From positions 168,389-232,388 of the forward strand of contig VXIS01000038.1 in assembly GCA_008704415.1 (NCBI GenBank): a stretch of DNA of 64,000 bases, written 5' to 3'. A program made the position numbers and the translations under genes. This DNA is from Sphaerosporella brunnea. Lineage: Eukaryota; Ascomycota; Pezizomycetes; Pezizales; Pyronemataceae. This document shows, one piece after another, positions 32,950 through 44,232 of this stretch. The notes beneath the pieces are model-generated. The model did not search any database. It saw only the letters and a program-made list of their open reading frames with translations, and was not told the origin of the DNA. How positions within the stretch are numbered: position 1 is the stretch's first letter; every line of letters starts with the position of its first letter.

Positions 32950-33400
32950 ATGGATGGTCAGACGTCCCGCGTTGGCGCCGCTAACGAGGAACTCGCTGCC
33001 ACCGTCGAACGCGCTGCCGCTGAGGTGGCCTGCAACGCCGCCGACCGGCTGGCGAACGCTTCCGTGGCCAGGTACCTGTGCATCAAGTGCGCGGATGGGC
33101 TCAAGGACCTCGACATCGTGCACTTCCATTTTTTCTGCTTCCAGCCCAACACCATCCGCACCACCTCGACATCACAACAACAATCTAATGCCAACCCACG
33201 ATTGTAAGGATGTATTCTCTTCGCCTTTGGATGAACCGATTCCGGAGAGAAGACCTACAGCAAGCACGCGCCAGGTGCCGATGCCACTGCCAAGAGGACA
33301 AGATCTCTGCGACCTGGCAATGGAGAGTCTTGTCATGACCGGGTCGCACCTCAACACCCACAACGACGTCTACCACCTGCAACCCGATGAACCGGCCTAG
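32950..33400 (+). CDS. Two-exon gene of unknown role ending in telomeric sequence, 125 aa
   Basis: Model: join(32950..33071, 33145..33400), 126 codons. The 73-bp intron has donor GTACCT and a strong acceptor (a long T/C tract, TTCCAG). Exon 1 is an Ala-rich helix (NEELAATVERAAAEVACNAA); exon 2 reads SPTPSAPPRHHNNNLMPTHD, LPRGQDLCDLAMESL and THNDVYHLQPDEPA. The stop TAG (33398-33400) is the first three bases of the telomere-like TAGGGTTAGGGTT tract. The natural C-terminus may thus be lost and replaced by the repeat. No family recognised. An alternative is that the frame continues by splicing across the repeat into the ankyrin-like sequence at 33430. Confidence 0.5.
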
Positions 33401-33429
33401 GGTTAGGGTTAACCCTAACCCTAACCCTT
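33397..33429. repeat. Head-to-head telomeric repeat (interstitial)
   Basis: TAGGGTTAGGGTT (33398-33410) runs directly into AACCCTAACCCTAACCCTT (33411-33429). The centre is a 26-bp perfect palindrome. The G-rich strand points inward from the left and the C-rich strand outward to the right, the orientation produced when two chromosome ends join. With only about two plus three units it is a very short tract. Confidence 0.9.
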
Positions 33430-33802
33430 CCATCAGCTGTTGAACAGCCGGCTTTACACCTGACGGCAGCGCGCTCAGATGGCAATGTCTGTGCAGTCGA
33501 CAGGCTGCTTGCCAACAATGTCCTCAATGTCAAGAGAACGTACGACCGGATGACTGACGGATACACCGAGAAACCCGACGTGCTGAAGGATGCGATGATG
33601 AACGAGGACATCGCAATGTGTGGGATCCTCATAGCGGCTCGTACCCCGTGCATCCATGCAGGGCCCTCGATTTGGAGGTGTTGGGCAGTTGCTTAAGGAC
33701 CACGGCGCTACCCCCACCCCCTGGGAACAGGAGTTCATGTACGACCCCATCTACACACCTTGGCCCGTCGTCACTGTTTTCAACAGGGTGTGGGGGCAGT
33801 GA
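33430..33802 (+). pseudogene. Ankyrin-repeat-like fragment
   Basis: One frame from 33430 reads SAVEQPALHLTAARSDGNVC and AVDRLLANNVLNVK, which fits an ankyrin repeat helix pair, then DVLKDAMMNEDIAMCGILI. The frame ends, and another continues GGVGQLLKDHGATPTPWEQE to TGA at about 33802, again ankyrin-like (LLKDHGATP). A frameshift or a missed intron lies near 33655. The start is missing and abuts the telomeric palindrome. Ankyrin assignment rests on these few motifs. Confidence 0.45.
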
Positions 33803-33859
33803 TGGGGTCCCAGTCAATTCCCTTCTTGTCTCGGTGTTGCCCTGGTAGGGTCTGGATTG

Positions 33860-34760
33860 TTTTGTGGACATGATGGCCCGGACGCGCAAAACCGCAGGCA
33901 GACTGCCGACTGCTCCCGTCTTCCCTCAACAACTCCACAACAACTCCTTCCCCACAGCTGAACCCACCACAACACACACACGCTGCCGCCAAACGGATGC
34001 GCTCTATGACCAAGATCAACGCCTCGTTTCGCCAAAGAACACGCTGGAGTTGAAGGTTCAGGGGAGTTCTGGAGACGAGCGAGCTGAGCGCAGCAGACGC
34101 GCAGCGCGAACCTGCAAGACCCGCGGGGGACCATGATGTTCCCAAAGCACCACGGATGGCAAACTCGACGCCCTAGCGACCCGGGTACGCAATGTGGCCG
34201 AGTCCGTGAGGCCTGAGGTTCTCGCCAGGATCGTCACGGAAGATACAACTCCTTATCCGGGCTTCGTCGTTATCGATACCAGCCGCAGCGAGGACGCGCG
34301 GGCCACCGAGAGGCGTCGGTGGCAGATCTTGACTGATTCGAGTTCGCGACGACTTCGCGACCTCTCGATGTTTTCGTTTGACATTCGCCCGTTGGTTGTG
34401 GGTTGCGCGCGCTGCGTGGGTGGCAGCCGCATCAACCCGCCATCCTCCATCCGCCGTGCTTTTGGGGGGACAATACCGACCTGGTCGGCATAACGCTGAA
34501 GTTTACGCTTCGTTGCATTCGCAATATCCCGTTGTCAGTCATCTGAACAATCCAAACGAGCCGCTGCTGATACCTCCCTCTTCACCGCAGGCCGAGTCCC
34601 ATGTGCACGTCGATGTCGGCCCTGAGCCGAGAAGACAGCGCTGCACATTCGCCGAATTTTTGCGAACTCGCTACATCGAGTTCTGCCGGTCGCGAAAGGT
34701 TCAACGGCGACGGCTCAATCGTGAAGGGTTGCAAGACGGTGGACAGGCTGTTGCGTGATG
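33860..34760 (+). pseudogene. Possible decayed hypothetical gene
   Basis: Segments with coding-like composition occur in changing frames: RMRSMTKINASFRQRTRW, SELSAADAQREPARPAGDHD, DGKLDALATRVRNVAESVRP followed by EVLARIVTEDTTPYPGFVVI, and TFAEFLRTRYIEFCRSRKV. Together they suggest one gene broken by frameshifts or several unrecognised introns. No family recognised. Confidence 0.25.
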
Positions 34761-35361
34761 TACCTTCTTTGCAGTTCTTCTGTCTCAGTAGCACAATGAA
34801 TCCTGATTGAGCGGCGCAATATCAAGGCCGCGGCAATGCAACGGCTACTTGACCACTCGCTCCAATCCGAACCTTTCGAGTGATAGCCCCGCTCCCTGCG
34901 ATTCCACATCACGTTTTGCCCCTCTCCGCTTTCAATCCCTCGACGAACGTGATGTTCCTGATTCCGCCAGGCGAACCTCGTTGTTTCTCAGACCTACTGC
35001 CGACACCGCCCTCGCAGTGCCCCCACCAAGCAGGCAACAACCTACACCTACGCTTGAATTTGAACGGTAGGGCGCGAGGGTTATACTGGGCAATTCAATA
35101 GAGTAGACGATCGATCGGAAGGAAGGTGATGATATTGCCGCTTATTGTTAGGTTCGTCGAGGTAAACCCTCCCCGCCTCGCAACCCAGCACGCTGCGCAT
35201 ACGTAGGGCACTCCGAGCCGCAACAGGCCAGCCCGTCGCCACACGTCCCTGCGTGGGCTACGGTCGCTGTCACACCCACGATGTCCGGGCAGCATGTAAC
35301 CGCACCGCGCAAGCGTGGCAGAGCGCCGGTCAACGGGGCGCACACAGGCGTCCAGGACACC
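34761..35361. other. Non-genic stretch
   Basis: Short ORFs only. The right edge (CAGAG, 35362-35366) is the left target duplication of the solo LTR. Confidence 0.4.
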
Positions 35362-35366
35362 CAGAG

Positions 35367-35877
35367 TGTAAGATTATTACACTTACTAGGGTTTCTTTCT
35401 TACGTATTTCCTTACTAAGATATAAAACTATGATCAGTAACGATGGTATGATGTCATTATTCTACGAGTTTCTTTAACATTCTTTGCTATATCATGTTAC
35501 TATGTTTCTAGCAGTTTCTAGCCCTTTCAATGTTACGTCACTTTGGAATCTTCTAGTTTCCACAAGGCAGACTTGTAGGTCTTCTAGACCATTCTTTCCT
35601 TAGTTTCGAATTTGCCACCAGATTGTTATCACATGATGTACTCAGCATCGTTGGCTATAAAAGCTGCGAGCTTTTCCTACACTTATTCTTTTCTCTTCTT
35701 TCGATACGGCCTTTCGAGCAGCCCAGATTGTATCGACTATCATCAATAAATACTGAGTTGATCAGTGACCTGAGTGCGAGTATTCTCTTGGTATTTATCA
35801 AGTCAGATACACAAACGGTTCTGAGTTTATTTGCATCTGTGAAATAGCGGATCTTATAAGCTCACGAAAAGGTTACA
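35367..35877 (+). mobile_element. AT-rich solo LTR, 511 bp
   Basis: The segment starts TGTAAG and ends GTTACA (inverted TGTAA/TTACA) and is flanked by an exact 5-bp duplication CAGAG (35362-35366 and 35878-35882). It contains TATAAAAG at 35656-35663 and AATAAA at 35745-35750, a promoter and poly(A) signal in LTR order. It is visibly richer in A/T than its surroundings. No internal retroelement sequence adjoins, so it is a solo LTR left by recombination. It matches neither the copia nor the Gypsy LTRs in this window. Confidence 0.88.
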
Positions 35878-35882
35878 CAGAG

Positions 35883-38800
35883 GCAGACGGAAACCGAGCT
35901 GCAGTGGACTCGACCTCCTGTGGTATCCGTTAGCACGCACAGCAGACAGAGCTAGCGGAGGCCATGAGCGTGGGATAAACTAATGAGATGAACAATTTTG
36001 GTCCGGGTGATGGGATGCCTACCATCCCGAAGGCGCCTGAATGCTACGATACCCGGCGGAGTTGGACGGCAGATTCATTTCCCGAAGGTGTGCATCCGGA
36101 CGTTGCATATCAATACGGTCAAGCCACCGGTCTCCCTGCGGCGGTGATGTTATGACCATCGCGACAGTTGAGGACGCCCACAATCGATGCGTTTGCGGCA
36201 ACCAGCCACTACCGGAATCGCACCAGTCGGAAATCGGGAACAGCTCTTGCCAGTGAAAATGGTGGTGTGGATGCGTGGTTTCGTGACGGATGATCCGCGT
36301 GCAGGCGCAGCACTGGAACATCACGCAGAACCGGATCTTGTTGGAATTTGGCTGTCAAGCGTCGAGTTGTCAGGGTTTGGTCACGTGTGTAGCTATATGT
36401 CTGTTTGACAGCGTCGACGTCGGGGTCAGGAGCGTCAATTCCTTTCCATGCAATTGAACCGATCGTACCACCTCCCAGAATTTTATTGGGGTGAGCCAGA
36501 AATGCGTGCTGATGCGTGGGCGCTGGCGCATGCATCTTCGCTCCTGGATCGAGACTGATGTGTCCGAAGATGGAAATCGATGTTGCTCCCATCCGTCAAT
36601 ATTGATTGAGTTCCAGATCGTGGAGCCGGAGGAGTGCCTACTCCGCGAGACACTTCCAGTTTCGCCGGACCAGCGCGTTGCTGCAAAGAGGTTGTGCGTT
36701 GATGCTGCTCTCCACGAGCACAAGCCGGAAACAACACCCTCGAAGCCGACTGCGCATCTTGTGAGTTGGCTCCCACTGAAAGTGGCTGCATCCGGAAGCA
36801 ATCCCGCCCCGCAGCGTCAATCGTTCGAACAGCTACACCGTGCAGCTGCGTGTTGTTTTCCAAGGCTGACGTGCAGAAACTGCTGGTACGGAATGTGAAA
36901 AAACCGATTACGCTGCAATCGTGGTTTGACCACGCGTGCGTCGCCGATTGCGGTCCCTGTTGCTGTAGGATTAGTAGATTTCGAAATATGACGACAATTT
37001 GGCATGTCACTCGCGGCATCTTTGGTTTCCCAAAAACGTGCCATCATGAGATACGGCAGTTGGGCAGAACGGCGAACGAAAGTAACACCCGACACGTACA
37101 ACCGTGAGCGTGCCTACTTGACCTGAAAATGTCTCATGCAGTCAGGCGGTCATGGCTGCACCGGCATGGTCTCTGCCCGCATGCGACCGACGACGATCAT
37201 CCCGTATAACTACACTATCAACGTTGAGATGTCATGAACAAAAGTTGTATTGCAGCGCCGACTGCCATAAAACGCTCAGCTGCGAACAACGCGACCAAGT
37301 CCATCCACGGGCGCGCTCGTCTGGTCCACGAACCGGCCGTTTCCACACTGTCTGAACAAGCTAGAATGTATATCCGCCGCGTCCCGCGGCCCGCACCGCG
37401 GTTTGGACCACAAAGGCAACGCAGATGCGCTCCTCTCACGGAACGGTGGGCGGGACTTTACGCCACCTTGTTTCGATGCGATTCCGAAGTGACATCCTGT
37501 TCAGCCCCCACTATTCGGAGATGTGCACGATCTAGAGCGTGGTTGACTTTATGCCGAACTAACCGCCCATTTTCATATCTCGCCCGCAGCAGTATGCGTC
37601 ACCTTCTCTGCGAGTCTCCCATCGTTGGCTAAGATACAGAAACAGCGCGGCGCATGCATTGAAAAGGTGGGCTTGTATATAACCCGCGCGAATAGGAATG
37701 ACCTGGGGAGCCCCAACAGACGGGTAAAACCGTGGGGACAGGATACCAGATTTCCTCTGTCCCTCATAGGTCTCCGACCTCACTCCGATTCGCGAGGTAG
37801 GAGGCGCTCGGGCTGATGTCCTTGCGTACGATGTATGATTTAAAGAAAACAAAACAAAAATAGGAATGACCTTGCTTTGCCGCAGGAGGTGACCCCGTAC
37901 TCCGCTCACTGTGTCGGCAGCGCTTTCACCAAGCAGTTTGTGAGCCTGCCACAGCCGTCTGGCGGAAGCTATCGCGTGTACCACCAGCGTTTGCTAAGTC
38001 AGCCAGATGAAATGTGGAACTCCTGCAGCCGCAGGTCGGGGTTTAGATTGCTGTTGCAATGGCAGTCGAGGGCAATTTGGGTTGTCGAAACTGATCGGAG
38101 ATAATCTGATCCGAGACCAGCTTCGAAAGCGCCGGCGCGGCCATTGAATGAACGATGTTCCGCCTGAGAAGCCAGCTTGAAACCCACTCGATATGTGTGT
38201 AATCATATTCATTAACTGTTTTGATATGATCTCATCCAGTAACAGCATCAACCCTGGTTATCTAAAACACCAAAACCTCGAGAGCGACGACTACCACAAC
38301 TACCCTGGCCCTGGTATTGGCAGAAACCACAAAATGGCAAGATAGCCGTCTCGTCCTAGAATCACTGGACAACAGCCAGCCTGCGGAGGGTTATGCAGGC
38401 CAGTTCTATTCCCTCTGAGCACCATGGCTCCCGAATGTGTGGAGGCCGTGGACAACCACAGCCGTTGGCGCTTGGATCCTGCGGTAGTCAACGGCGGATG
38501 CGGCGACCGGAAACTGCGCGGCGGCTCGGCAAAGGGTGGACCATGTTGATAGGTAGACGTCGTCGCTGATACTTGACGCTGGGCACTTCCAGAACCTGTG
38601 GCAATGAGGCGCTGGAAAAGTGCAGGCGGATTCTACACTTGTGAGAGGTACAAACAGGCGCTGATCTAACTGCCAACCTAAACCCTAAGTACTTCGTAAT
38701 ACACGTTCACACTCGGATCACTCTTGGTCGTTCCAACAAGCCCTTTCCCCGACGGCGAGCGGGGGAGCATCATTTGCGTCTTTGTGCCCCGCACGCCACC

Positions 38801-39317
38801 TGTTCGGTTGGTTGATTCCCCGGTACATTTCGCGGTAGCACCTGGGCAGTTGGTAAACTGCCTCAGCGAGTGCGGTGGCGTCTAGAAGGATTGTGGGTTC
38901 ATGCTGATCCGGCAGCCCACTGCATCCTGAAAATGTGTGCTTTCCATTCATCCGCACGCCGAACGTGTTGGGACATGGCTTCAGGACGGGGGGTAATATT
39001 ATCCCCCATCGCCACGATACTCGCGGTGCAGCAGCACGGCTAGAGCCTCTCGATGGAGCTCGGGATCAATGGGTGCAAGGTTCCAGACAGCACGGACGCC
39101 GGTGGGCAGCCATTTTCGCAGCTGTTCTTGCACAACGGACGATGGGAAGACTGCCCGCCGACAATATCCGCTGAACATACTGCAACAGGTCTCCCAATGC
39201 GGACTTCCTTTGTGGCGCTGTTTGTCTTTGTCCAATGCTGTCTACCTTTTGACGGAATAGGCATGTCACCAGCCACGAGACACGCAAAAGGCCGTGCCGG
39301 AGTGTCACATACCGTAT
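35883..39317. other. Long non-genic stretch
   Basis: ORFs up to 178 codons (minus 36483-37019) overlap heavily and lack domains. At about 37395-37450 a frame reads LDHKGNADALLSRNG, faintly like the end of a Gypsy RNase H domain, but it is isolated. I see no RNA genes, LTR ends or convincing exons. Confidence 0.35.
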
Positions 39318-39568
39318 CTTGCCGGCTTGAAGCAGCCCGGGCCGGAGGGGTGGGGGTGTTGCCAAGCTATCAAAAAGTGAATTTCTAAAGTCTTGCGCAC
39401 GAGCGATGCTTTATCTAATTTTTATTTACAGCAACAGAACCTTTACAGTATAAAGTTGATGTACAAAACCCAGATTGTGACCACCACGTCTAATCCAACC
39501 AATAGAACACGCTCGGGGTTCCCAACCGTTGCACCCCCACCCCTCCGGCCCGGGTTGCTTCAAGCCGT
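39318..39568. repeat. Imperfect inverted repeat, ~36-bp arms
   Basis: The left arm (39325-39360) contains GGCTTGAAGCAGCCCGGGCC and GGAGGGGTGGGGGT. The right arm (39531-39566) is its inverse with one mismatch in ~34 bp (CCCGGGTTGCTTCAAGCC). The 170-bp spacer is comparatively AT-rich. It could be a foldback element or MITE; no target duplication was found. Confidence 0.7.
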
Positions 39569-40109
39569 GGAAATTCCGGTATCGCTGCTCTGAGTCCGGT
39601 TCGGGTACAGAAGCCTCTTGTCAGGTCGCTATCGCCCAGCATGAACGGCCACTAAAAACTCTGGGTACACCCAAAGTGGTGGGTAAGTTTGGACAGTCTG
39701 CGGGAACAATCGGTTTCGTGATGCGGTCACAGTCCAGCACTCGCTCTCCAATTCTCAATAGGACTTGTCACGTGTTGGAAACCACATCAATACGAGTGAT
39801 TGGGAGTCATTGGGTGAGTCACACGCTGGACGGAATACCGAGTGATATGCCGTGAGGCTTGGAAAGAGTACCGTATTATCTCACTTAAGAGTCACACCCC
39901 TAATCAGGCAATTTTCACACTAATCAGGAATTTTTTCGACGTTTACGGCTCCAAAAGCTCGAAATCAGGCCGTCTTTAATTTTCGCCAGCAAAAGATTAC
40001 TCAAAGCGCCTCAGAATCGCACATGGAAAATATTTCATACATTTTGGAGCGAGTTGGCAACTCGCTGGCACGCGCCAAGACCGATTAAATGTGTGACTCA
40101 CAATACGGG

Positions 40110-40117
40110 TATATATA
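40110..40117 (+). promoter_or_regulatory. TATA box of the first HNH gene
   Basis: TATATATA lies 229 bp upstream of the ATG at 40339, followed by a CT/CA-rich leader typical of fungal 5' UTRs. A leader intron is possible. Confidence 0.45.
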
Positions 40118-40338
40118 CGCCTAGATCAGCCTCTCAGAGCGTAATCAGCCAATTTACATTCACCCCTCACCATCATCGCTCACGTACAGAAACCACTGTC
40201 AACAACCCCCCACCATCATCTCTCTAGACCACTTTCCACATCAGGTGCGCAGTCACACGTATCTCTCAACATCCCGCTGCTCATCCCCTCGACATTCCCC
40301 CCCTGACCTGGCGCTTACCCCCCACACGGACAACCAGC

Positions 40339-41183
40339 ATGACCGAAGACCCTCTACTCGCGACCGACTACGCCGCCGAGGGAGTCCCTTTCGCCGACGA
40401 CACGGCCGCGTCGCTTGCGTCGTCGCATCCGTCCGGCTCGCAGGAGTTCGACAGCGGGATCCAACTCCGCGACGGCGACTGTTGCGTGGTCTGCGGCCAC
40501 GGCGTCCCGAGAACAGTGGATACGGCGCACATCGACACGTGGCACGCGATGAAGCAGCATGGCTGGATCCCCGCCGCGGCGAAGAGCGTGGTGCACGAAA
40601 GCCGCAACGGCATGCGGCTGTGCAAGAACTGCCACTACGGGTTCGACCATCACCATTTCTGCATTCGATTCGTGCCGCAGGTGAGGAATCCTCAGCGAGT
40701 GAGTGAGTGGCGTCGGCTGATCGTTGTTTCCTCCGCCAGCGTGAGGAGTACGTGTTCGTCAACTGGGCGTGCTTCCGTGAGTACGTGCCGTTCCACGGGT
40801 TGGCGTTGCGCCTCGACCCGAACCACCGACTGGCGCCTTTCGTGACGCTGTTTCTGTGGCGCGAGCGGACAGTACGCGCAAACAACCAGTTCTCGCAGCC
40901 TGTGCCGGTGCCGTTGGTGAAAACGGGTTCTGTCCGGCTCAACGATGAGCGCAGTCTGGGCTTGCCCGTTAGCCCGAGACGAGACGACGTACTGCGCGAG
41001 GAAATGCATCCAGGCAATGCCACTTCGCAGCCTGCCATGCCTCACTCAGACGACCGCGCAACCGAGGTGCTTGTTGGTCCAGCTACTGCAACGCCGAAGT
41101 CCGACTCCGACGCCCGGGATGCAAAGCCGGCTGGCAATTCACCGCTGAATGATGCAACGCACGGGTCGGTCGGGGGACATTAA
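40339..41183 (+). CDS. HNH-domain protein 1, 261 aa
   Basis: Model: join(40339..40680, 40740..41183). The 59-bp intron has donor GTGAGG, a CTGAT branch-like site and acceptor GCCAG; phase 0 joins CIRFVPQ to REEYVFVNWACF. The domain resembles HNH_2 of fungal proteins: CVVCGHG near residue 49, AHIDTWH at 63-69 (first catalytic His), N90-G-M-R-L and H99-x-G-F-D (second metal site). HNH_2 proteins are putative endonucleases; in filamentous fungi they form large lineage-specific families of unknown role. The C-terminus is uncertain: further open sequence in another frame (EYRPIAERSRPPAGSTQMMY and, after TAG at 41446, DDISQEGEEEAAYHG ending RLWLDRH at 41580) looks like additional exons, so the real protein may be longer. 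Confidence 0.75.
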
Positions 41184-41583
41184 GGGTGTTGGAACAGCCC
41201 ACGGCAGGGGAGGTAGAGCATCTCCCGACCGCGGAACGACCGCCTCCGTCATCCGTGAGCACCATCCCCAGACGCGCACTCCTCCGCCGCCGCCGGCTTT
41301 CACGTTCGCCGACCTCCAGGCTGGCCTCTGCTACCATAACGGCTACGAGTACCGCCCGATTGCCGAACGCAGTCGCCCGCCCGCGGGGAGCACGCAGATG
41401 ATGTACCTGGACCCAATCACAGACGTGGCCGCGTTCTGCAGCGCTTAGAACATGCGTAACCTGGGCTTCAGGAACATAGATGATATCTCGCAGGAGGGCG
41501 AGGAGGAGGCGGCGTACCACGGCGTGCGCCGGTGCGGAGAGACCGCCGAGGAGAGCGTCAGATTGTGGCTGGACAGACACTAG
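41184..41583 (+). CDS. Probable 3' exons of HNH gene 1
   Basis: From about 41215 one frame reads ASPDRGTTASV, AFTFADLQAGLCYHNGYEYR and MMYLDPITDVAAFCSA to TAG at 41446-41448, then continues in the same frame NMRNLGFRNIDDISQEGEEE to RLWLDRH and TAG (41581-41583). A branch-like CGTAAC and CAG acceptor at about 41457-41470 could remove the inner TAG. The acidic end is common for tails of this protein type. Exon borders cannot be fixed by eye. Confidence 0.35.
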
Positions 41584-42750
41584 GGATGTCTCTGTGCAGG
41601 TTTGCTCCATGCGTTTCGTTTGTATACCGCAAGGCAGTTGTTGCATCTTTGCTGTAATCCCGCCCACAGTCGGCTTGACACCCAATGGCGTATAAGAAGA
41701 ATATAAGCCTTTGAAATGTGGTCCGCTGAAAGTGCTCTGATACCGTGAATGACCACCCTGCACTCGTGAGAGCCGCCAGAATTAATAATGCACCCGCGAT
41801 TGAGACCACGAGTGATGATGCGATTTCCCTGCTTGCTGCCAATGCGCCCACCTGCACCCGCGGCTCATTTGGGGCGCGAAGGGGCGGCGACCGCCTCGAA
41901 GCACCCCGATCCACCCCGCCGAGCTCCGGCCGCCCCGTCAGAACCCCGACGATCGATGCGCCACTTGCACGCCGCCGCGGCGATACCGGTCACACCCCGA
42001 TGACCCCGCCCAATCCTGAGTGGGCTGGAGTGGCGTGAGCTGGTAAGCCGCGCGGCCTGGTACTATCGTTCGCAGGCTCTGCTAGACGTGGTTGTTTGGG
42101 CATCCAGTAGTCCAGGCTTTGGGCGTTGTTATACAACGAGTGGAGGCCTGTGTGTGGTCATTAAAAGTTTAGCGTCACTCAATTATGAATTGCATAGATA
42201 CCAGTGATATGCACATCTTATCAGTCAAAGTCCTCGCGATATGGACGTCGTCGAAACACAGAACGTGCGTCCCTGCGGTGGATTACACTCACACCAACAC
42301 CGCTAGTCGCTCTGGATAGTGCGACAGCACGACGGCCGTGTTGATCTTCACGCGGCTCTGGTTGGAGCTGAACCCGCATCCAGCGGCTCGTGGCTGCGTG
42401 AGTAACCTTGATAAGAACAAAAGCTAAACGACGCGTTGAACTAGGCGGATATAAACTATGGGAACGAGGAGGATACGAGGAGGCGGAGGATGGTGGGGTG
42501 GTTGAGAAGTTTGATCCGGTGTGGGCTATCCGGTCAGGAAAGTGGCCGTGTCGTTGAGGGCGGTGCAGTGGCCGGGTGGTACCCTGGTGCTCCGAGGGTG
42601 GGTTAACAGGGAAGATATTAGCGCAGAGTTATAGGAGAAAGTTATCGGACGGGGCGCAGATGGCACAGAAGGAGTTGGCGAGTCAGGACTGAGGGTATGG
42701 CGTCTAGAATGACGGGACGGCGTTTTGGATCATCATTGTGTTTAGCGCCT
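41584..42750. other. Non-genic stretch
   Basis: A 97-codon frame (41745-42038, GTG start, Pro/Arg-rich) has no domain. The remainder has no feature I can support; its right end leads into the Gypsy remnant. Confidence 0.35.
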
Positions 42751-42759
42751 GCATTTTGT

Positions 42760-43149
42760 GGTTGCGAGGTTTTGAGTTTGCGGCTGCCGGGTGGAATTGG
42801 GAGACGGCGTAGGACGATAGTGGGATCTGTGATGAAGGTGGCAATGGCGGATGTGTATTTTTCCAACCGCCAAGAAATAGATGAAAAGCATGCAGTGGAT
42901 GCTCGACAGCTTCTCCACCGACCGCCGACCCGGCACCTCCGGACAAGATTAGAAGGCGAACAGGAGTGGTTCGTGAATTGGATACTGGACTCCAGTACCT
43001 GGTCAAGTTGCCCGGCTACAATCAACCAAAGTGCGAACCTTGCCGAACTGGTTAACGGTCTGGAAGTTATCAATTGCTCGGATGAAGCCTATCATGAAAC
43101 GCCTGAGCCTCTCCTAGAGGATACAGGAGGTTCGGCACCGCTCAGCTAG
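42760..43149 (+). pseudogene. Gypsy (chromovirus) Pol C-terminus with chromodomain, decayed
   Basis: Fragments in alternating frames reconstruct the end of a chromovirus integrase: FEFAAAGWNWET, EGEQEWFVNWILDSS (chromodomain start), then in another frame LQYLVKLPGYNQPKCEP, then AELVNGLEVINCSDEAYHET and PEPLLEDTG. These match the chromodomain at 63827-64000 (LQYVVKWTGYHQLKWDP, NGLEAIDCF). Chromodomains in such elements steer integration toward heterochromatin. At least two frameshifts are present. A TGTCAGGGCG start at 43164 resembles the LTR start TGTCACGGCG of the other copy, so the 3' LTR probably begins there. Confidence 0.75.
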
Positions 43150-43163
43150 AGGATGAGGCATGC

Positions 43164-44224
43164 TGTCAGGGCGTGAGGTTGGGATCATGTTTGGTGGCGT
43201 AAATTGGTGGTATTGCGTTAAGATTGTATGTTGAAGCTCTGCTGAGGTCATGTGCGGTTACCACGTGGTGCACCAGTCCAAACAGAAGAACCCGTATCTA
43301 TTGACGGGGTTTTCGACAGATCTGATTGACCGAGTCCGGATATTAAACCCAGCAAACGAGTGTCCAATCGGCCGCCGCCTTGAACGCAGTTAAACGTGCA
43401 AAAGACACCGATTGTGGGTGCCAAGGAAAGCAACAGAGTGCCAGCACACCTACGAAAAGCAAGATTGAGTGAGCGCACACACAAGATGATTGCACTCATT
43501 TGTCGGTGTTCTGCATTGAACGTCGTTCAGAGTCACAAACGGCGAACTTCGAGGACACAATGGAATTCCGCGGCTGTTTTCCGTGATGGCTAGTGCTACA
43601 GTGACAGAACGTGACTGGTGCACAGGTATTTGACCTTGAGCGATGGCTGACAACCTCGAGATAGCGTCCGTAGATAGGATAGTGCTCTGATATTGAGAGA
43701 GAATGCGGTGCCCTCGGGGCTACCTTGTATTTTACTCTCGTGCTCAAGAAACTCTCGAGATCATTGGATCACACGATAATAGTGATGCAATGACGTTTGT
43801 TGGAGAATGCAAGTGCAGCGAGGGTGTCATGTGAATGCGTCCATCGCTACACCGGATGACAGATCCTTCCCTGCGCAGAGGTTTAGTTTCTGGCACAAAG
43901 CGAAGGTGAGGCCAACAGGGTTGCAAACGATGCAGAAACTCCCGTCGGTGATTGGTGATGTACCATTTTGAATGCTCGAGCCTCCGCAGCATATTTTGCC
44001 CCTTACCAATAATCACGGGATCAGCGGCGGTCTATAATACTCTGTGGCCGGCTATGGTTTTTAGCCATAGGTGGCTATCGACGTGTCGATGATACCCTGG
44101 GGTCCCTCACACCCGGTGGACAAAGTGGCTGCGGGTAGAAAGAGGTGCTCGGAAACCATCATCGGTCACCATAGTAGAGGGGAAGAGGGGAGCAGAATTG
44201 GATGGGGCAGCGGTACAATCAGCG
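43164..44224. other. Possible Gypsy LTR start, then non-genic stretch
   Basis: TGTCAGGGCGTGAGG at 43164 probably opens an old LTR, but its end could not be found. The rest has only short ORFs. CCCGCCAT at 44225 begins the duplication of the hAT MITE. Confidence 0.35.
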
Positions 44225-44232
44225 CCCGCCAT

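Noticed and set aside
37390..37450. Possible Gypsy RNase H end (LDHKGNADALLSRNG)
   Set aside because: Only one short motif without reverse transcriptase or integrase nearby; could be chance.
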